Below are positions 8,959-9,309 of a stretch of 9,309 bases of DNA, piece after piece; the stretch's first letter is position 1, and every line of letters begins with the position of its first letter. The position numbers and the translations under genes are program-made. The stretch is from assembly GCA_008501655.1 (NCBI GenBank), contig QQUK01000345.1:1-9309 (forward strand), read 5' to 3'. This DNA comes from Calditrichota bacterium (lineage in GTDB: Bacteria; Zixibacteria; MSB-5A5; GN15; FEB-12). The notes beneath the pieces are model-generated. The model was not told the origin of the DNA, searched no databases, and was given only the letters and a program-made list of their open reading frames with translations.

Positions 8959-9176
8959 GTGAAGTTACCATTTATACAAAAGTAGGTTGCCCGTATTGTG
9001 CCGCCGCTAAAAAGCATTACAACGATAATGGAATAGAGTTTACAGAAATCGATGTCCATGAAACTACTGGTGCTAAAGATGAAGTTTTGAAGCTGTCCGG
9101 AGGGAAAAGTATCGTTCCGGTTATTGTTGAAAACGGTGAAGTCACCTTAGGCTTCGGCGGTGGATGAGGATTTTAA
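8955..9176 (+). CDS. Glutaredoxin-like selenoprotein, Uxx-star type (UGA at 9165-9167 read as Sec)
   Basis: This is a thioredoxin-fold, glutaredoxin-like protein of 73 residues if the in-frame TGA is decoded as selenocysteine; conventional reading stops it at 70. Seen directly: beta strand VTIYTKV, the active site Cys12-Pro-Tyr-Cys15, a helix, the IEFTEIDVHE strand, the cis-Pro loop SIVPVIV with Pro55, and the ending LGFGGG. After TGA come Gly, Phe and TAA, giving GFGGG-Sec-Gly-Phe. A glutaredoxin-like family named Uxx-star, with Sec or Cys three residues from the C-terminus, is known to me from family annotation. A hairpin fitting a bacterial SECIS follows. The likely role is thiol/disulfide or selenol redox chemistry in the cytoplasm; the partner is unknown. 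Its position between nuoM and nuoN, overlapping nuoM, suggests a link to complex I assembly, repair or redox sensing, but that is inference. The alternative is a plain 70-aa glutaredoxin ending at 9167. Confidence 0.85.
9165..9167 (+). other. Probable selenocysteine codon (UGA), residue 71
   Basis: TGA in frame with the glutaredoxin-like gene, followed by GGA, TTT and TAA. Recoding is inferred from three things: the C-terminal Sec-x-x-stop pattern matches a known selenoprotein family, a SECIS-like hairpin starts 12 bases later, and the Gly-rich lead-in GFGGG resembles flexible C-terminal redox tails. Because nuoJ and nuoM end on TGA, the recoding has to be site-specific and not a change of code. 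Confidence 0.8.
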
Positions 9177-9179
9177 CGC

Positions 9180-9196
9180 TTACGACGTGTTCGTAA
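9180..9196 (+). promoter_or_regulatory. Candidate bacterial SECIS hairpin
   Basis: TTACGA-type inverted repeat: bases 9180-9185 (TTACGA) pair with 9191-9196 (TCGTAA), a perfect 6-bp stem closing a 5-nt loop CGTGT (9186-9190). The second loop base is G (9187) followed by T, as in the general bacterial SECIS rule of a G among the first two loop bases. Nineteen bases separate the TGA from that G, within the spacing reported for bacterial SECIS elements (about 16 to 37). The hairpin lies beyond the TAA, so its sequence is free of coding constraint. There is no clear lower stem or bulged U of the E. coli fdhF type. SelB binding is inferred. Confidence 0.7.
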
Positions 9197-9198
9197 AC

Positions 9199-9206
9199 AG
9201 AGGAAG
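9199..9206 (+). promoter_or_regulatory. Ribosome binding site of nuoN
   Basis: AGAGGAAG with three bases to the ATG at 9210 is a strong Shine-Dalgarno sequence; it fixes the nuoN start. It begins only two bases after the candidate SECIS stem, so selenocysteine decoding and nuoN initiation occupy nearly the same piece of mRNA. Confidence 0.8.
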
Positions 9207-9209
9207 TAT

Positions 9210-9309
9210 ATGATAGATTTTACAGCAGCAGCCATAGATTTTTCAATAATCGGTCCTGAGATTGCATTACTTGTCGCAGCATTTATTAGTCTTGTATTCT
9301 CATCTATGA
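9210..9309 (+). CDS. nuoN: NADH-quinone oxidoreductase subunit N, N-terminal start (3' truncated)
   Basis: The first 33 codons of a membrane protein run off the right edge. The translation begins MIDFTAAAIDFSIIGPEIAL and continues into a hydrophobic helix, LLVAAFISLVFSS. The (G)PEIALL motif at the start of the first helix is typical of NuoN, the ND2/antiporter-like subunit nearest the middle of the membrane arm, and the position directly after the nuoM block fits. The ATG is chosen because of the strong AGAGGAAG just upstream. The gap to the previous gene (33 bp after TAA) is the largest in the window, where others are at most 14 bp, and it holds the candidate SECIS hairpin. Too little is visible to check the functional Lys/Glu residues. 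Confidence 0.9.
   Translation, partial: MIDFTAAAIDFSIIGPEIALLVAAFISLVFSSM

Noticed and set aside
8955..9167. Ordinary 70-residue glutaredoxin ending at TGA
   Set aside because: Possible, but it does not explain the exact Sec-x-x-stop continuation, the hairpin at SECIS distance, or the unusually long gap before nuoN. Kept as the alternative reading of the selenoprotein call.
9165..9167. UGA read as glycine or tryptophan through an altered genetic code
   Set aside because: nuoJ and nuoM end on TGA at overlapping junctions, and Trp and Gly codons elsewhere are standard, so global reassignment is not supported.
9175..9191. Alternative hairpin AACGC/GTGTT with loop 9180-9186
   Set aside because: It has only 5 pairs including a G-U and competes with the perfect 6-bp stem at 9180-9196; its loop also lacks an early G.
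9180..9196. Hairpin as an intrinsic transcription terminator
   Set aside because: The stem is short and AT-rich, and it is followed by a purine-rich ribosome binding site, not a T-run; termination here would cut nuoN from the operon.

Overview
The window is a stretch of one plus-strand bacterial operon for proton-pumping NADH:quinone oxidoreductase (respiratory complex I, the nuo operon). The order is canonical: nuoF (3' part only), nuoG, nuoH, nuoI, nuoJ, nuoK, nuoL, nuoM, a small glutaredoxin-like gene, then the first 33 codons of nuoN, which runs off the right edge. Genes are tightly packed: spacings run from 4-bp ATGA overlaps (nuoJ/nuoK, nuoM/glutaredoxin) to 14 bp, so they are probably co-transcribed and often translationally coupled. 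No promoter, terminator, RNA gene, mobile element or CRISPR was recognised, and no gene-free stretch exceeds 300 bases.

The genes build the three modules of complex I. NuoF and NuoG carry electrons from NADH through Fe-S clusters (N3 in NuoF; N1b, N5 and N4 visible in NuoG). NuoI links them with two [4Fe-4S] clusters (N6a, N6b) to the quinone site at NuoH. NuoJ, K, L, M and N form the membrane arm that pumps ions. The key charged residues of the pumping path are present (Glu36 and Glu72 of NuoK; Glu147 and Lys232 of NuoL; Glu141 and Lys227 of NuoM). NuoG lacks the extra N7 cluster ligands found in some bacteria.

The unusual part is 8955-9209, between nuoM and nuoN. A small glutaredoxin-like gene with a CPYC active site appears to end at a TGA (9165-9167). 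Read through as selenocysteine, that TGA gives exactly three more residues, Sec-Gly-Phe, before TAA (9174-9176). This is the C-terminal 'Uxx-star' arrangement known in a glutaredoxin-like selenoprotein family. A 6-bp hairpin with a G-containing 5-nt loop follows at 9180-9196, at a distance suitable for a bacterial SECIS element, and sits just upstream of the nuoN ribosome binding site. The most likely reading is a short selenoprotein embedded in a complex I operon, with its stop codon commonly mis-called.

The organism is a moderately AT-rich bacterium with a full respiratory complex I. It probably has the selenocysteine machinery (selA, selB, selC, selD), though none of those genes is in this window. 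UGA also serves as an ordinary stop here (nuoJ, nuoM), so the genetic code is not globally reassigned. The sequence alone does not allow a confident phylum assignment.
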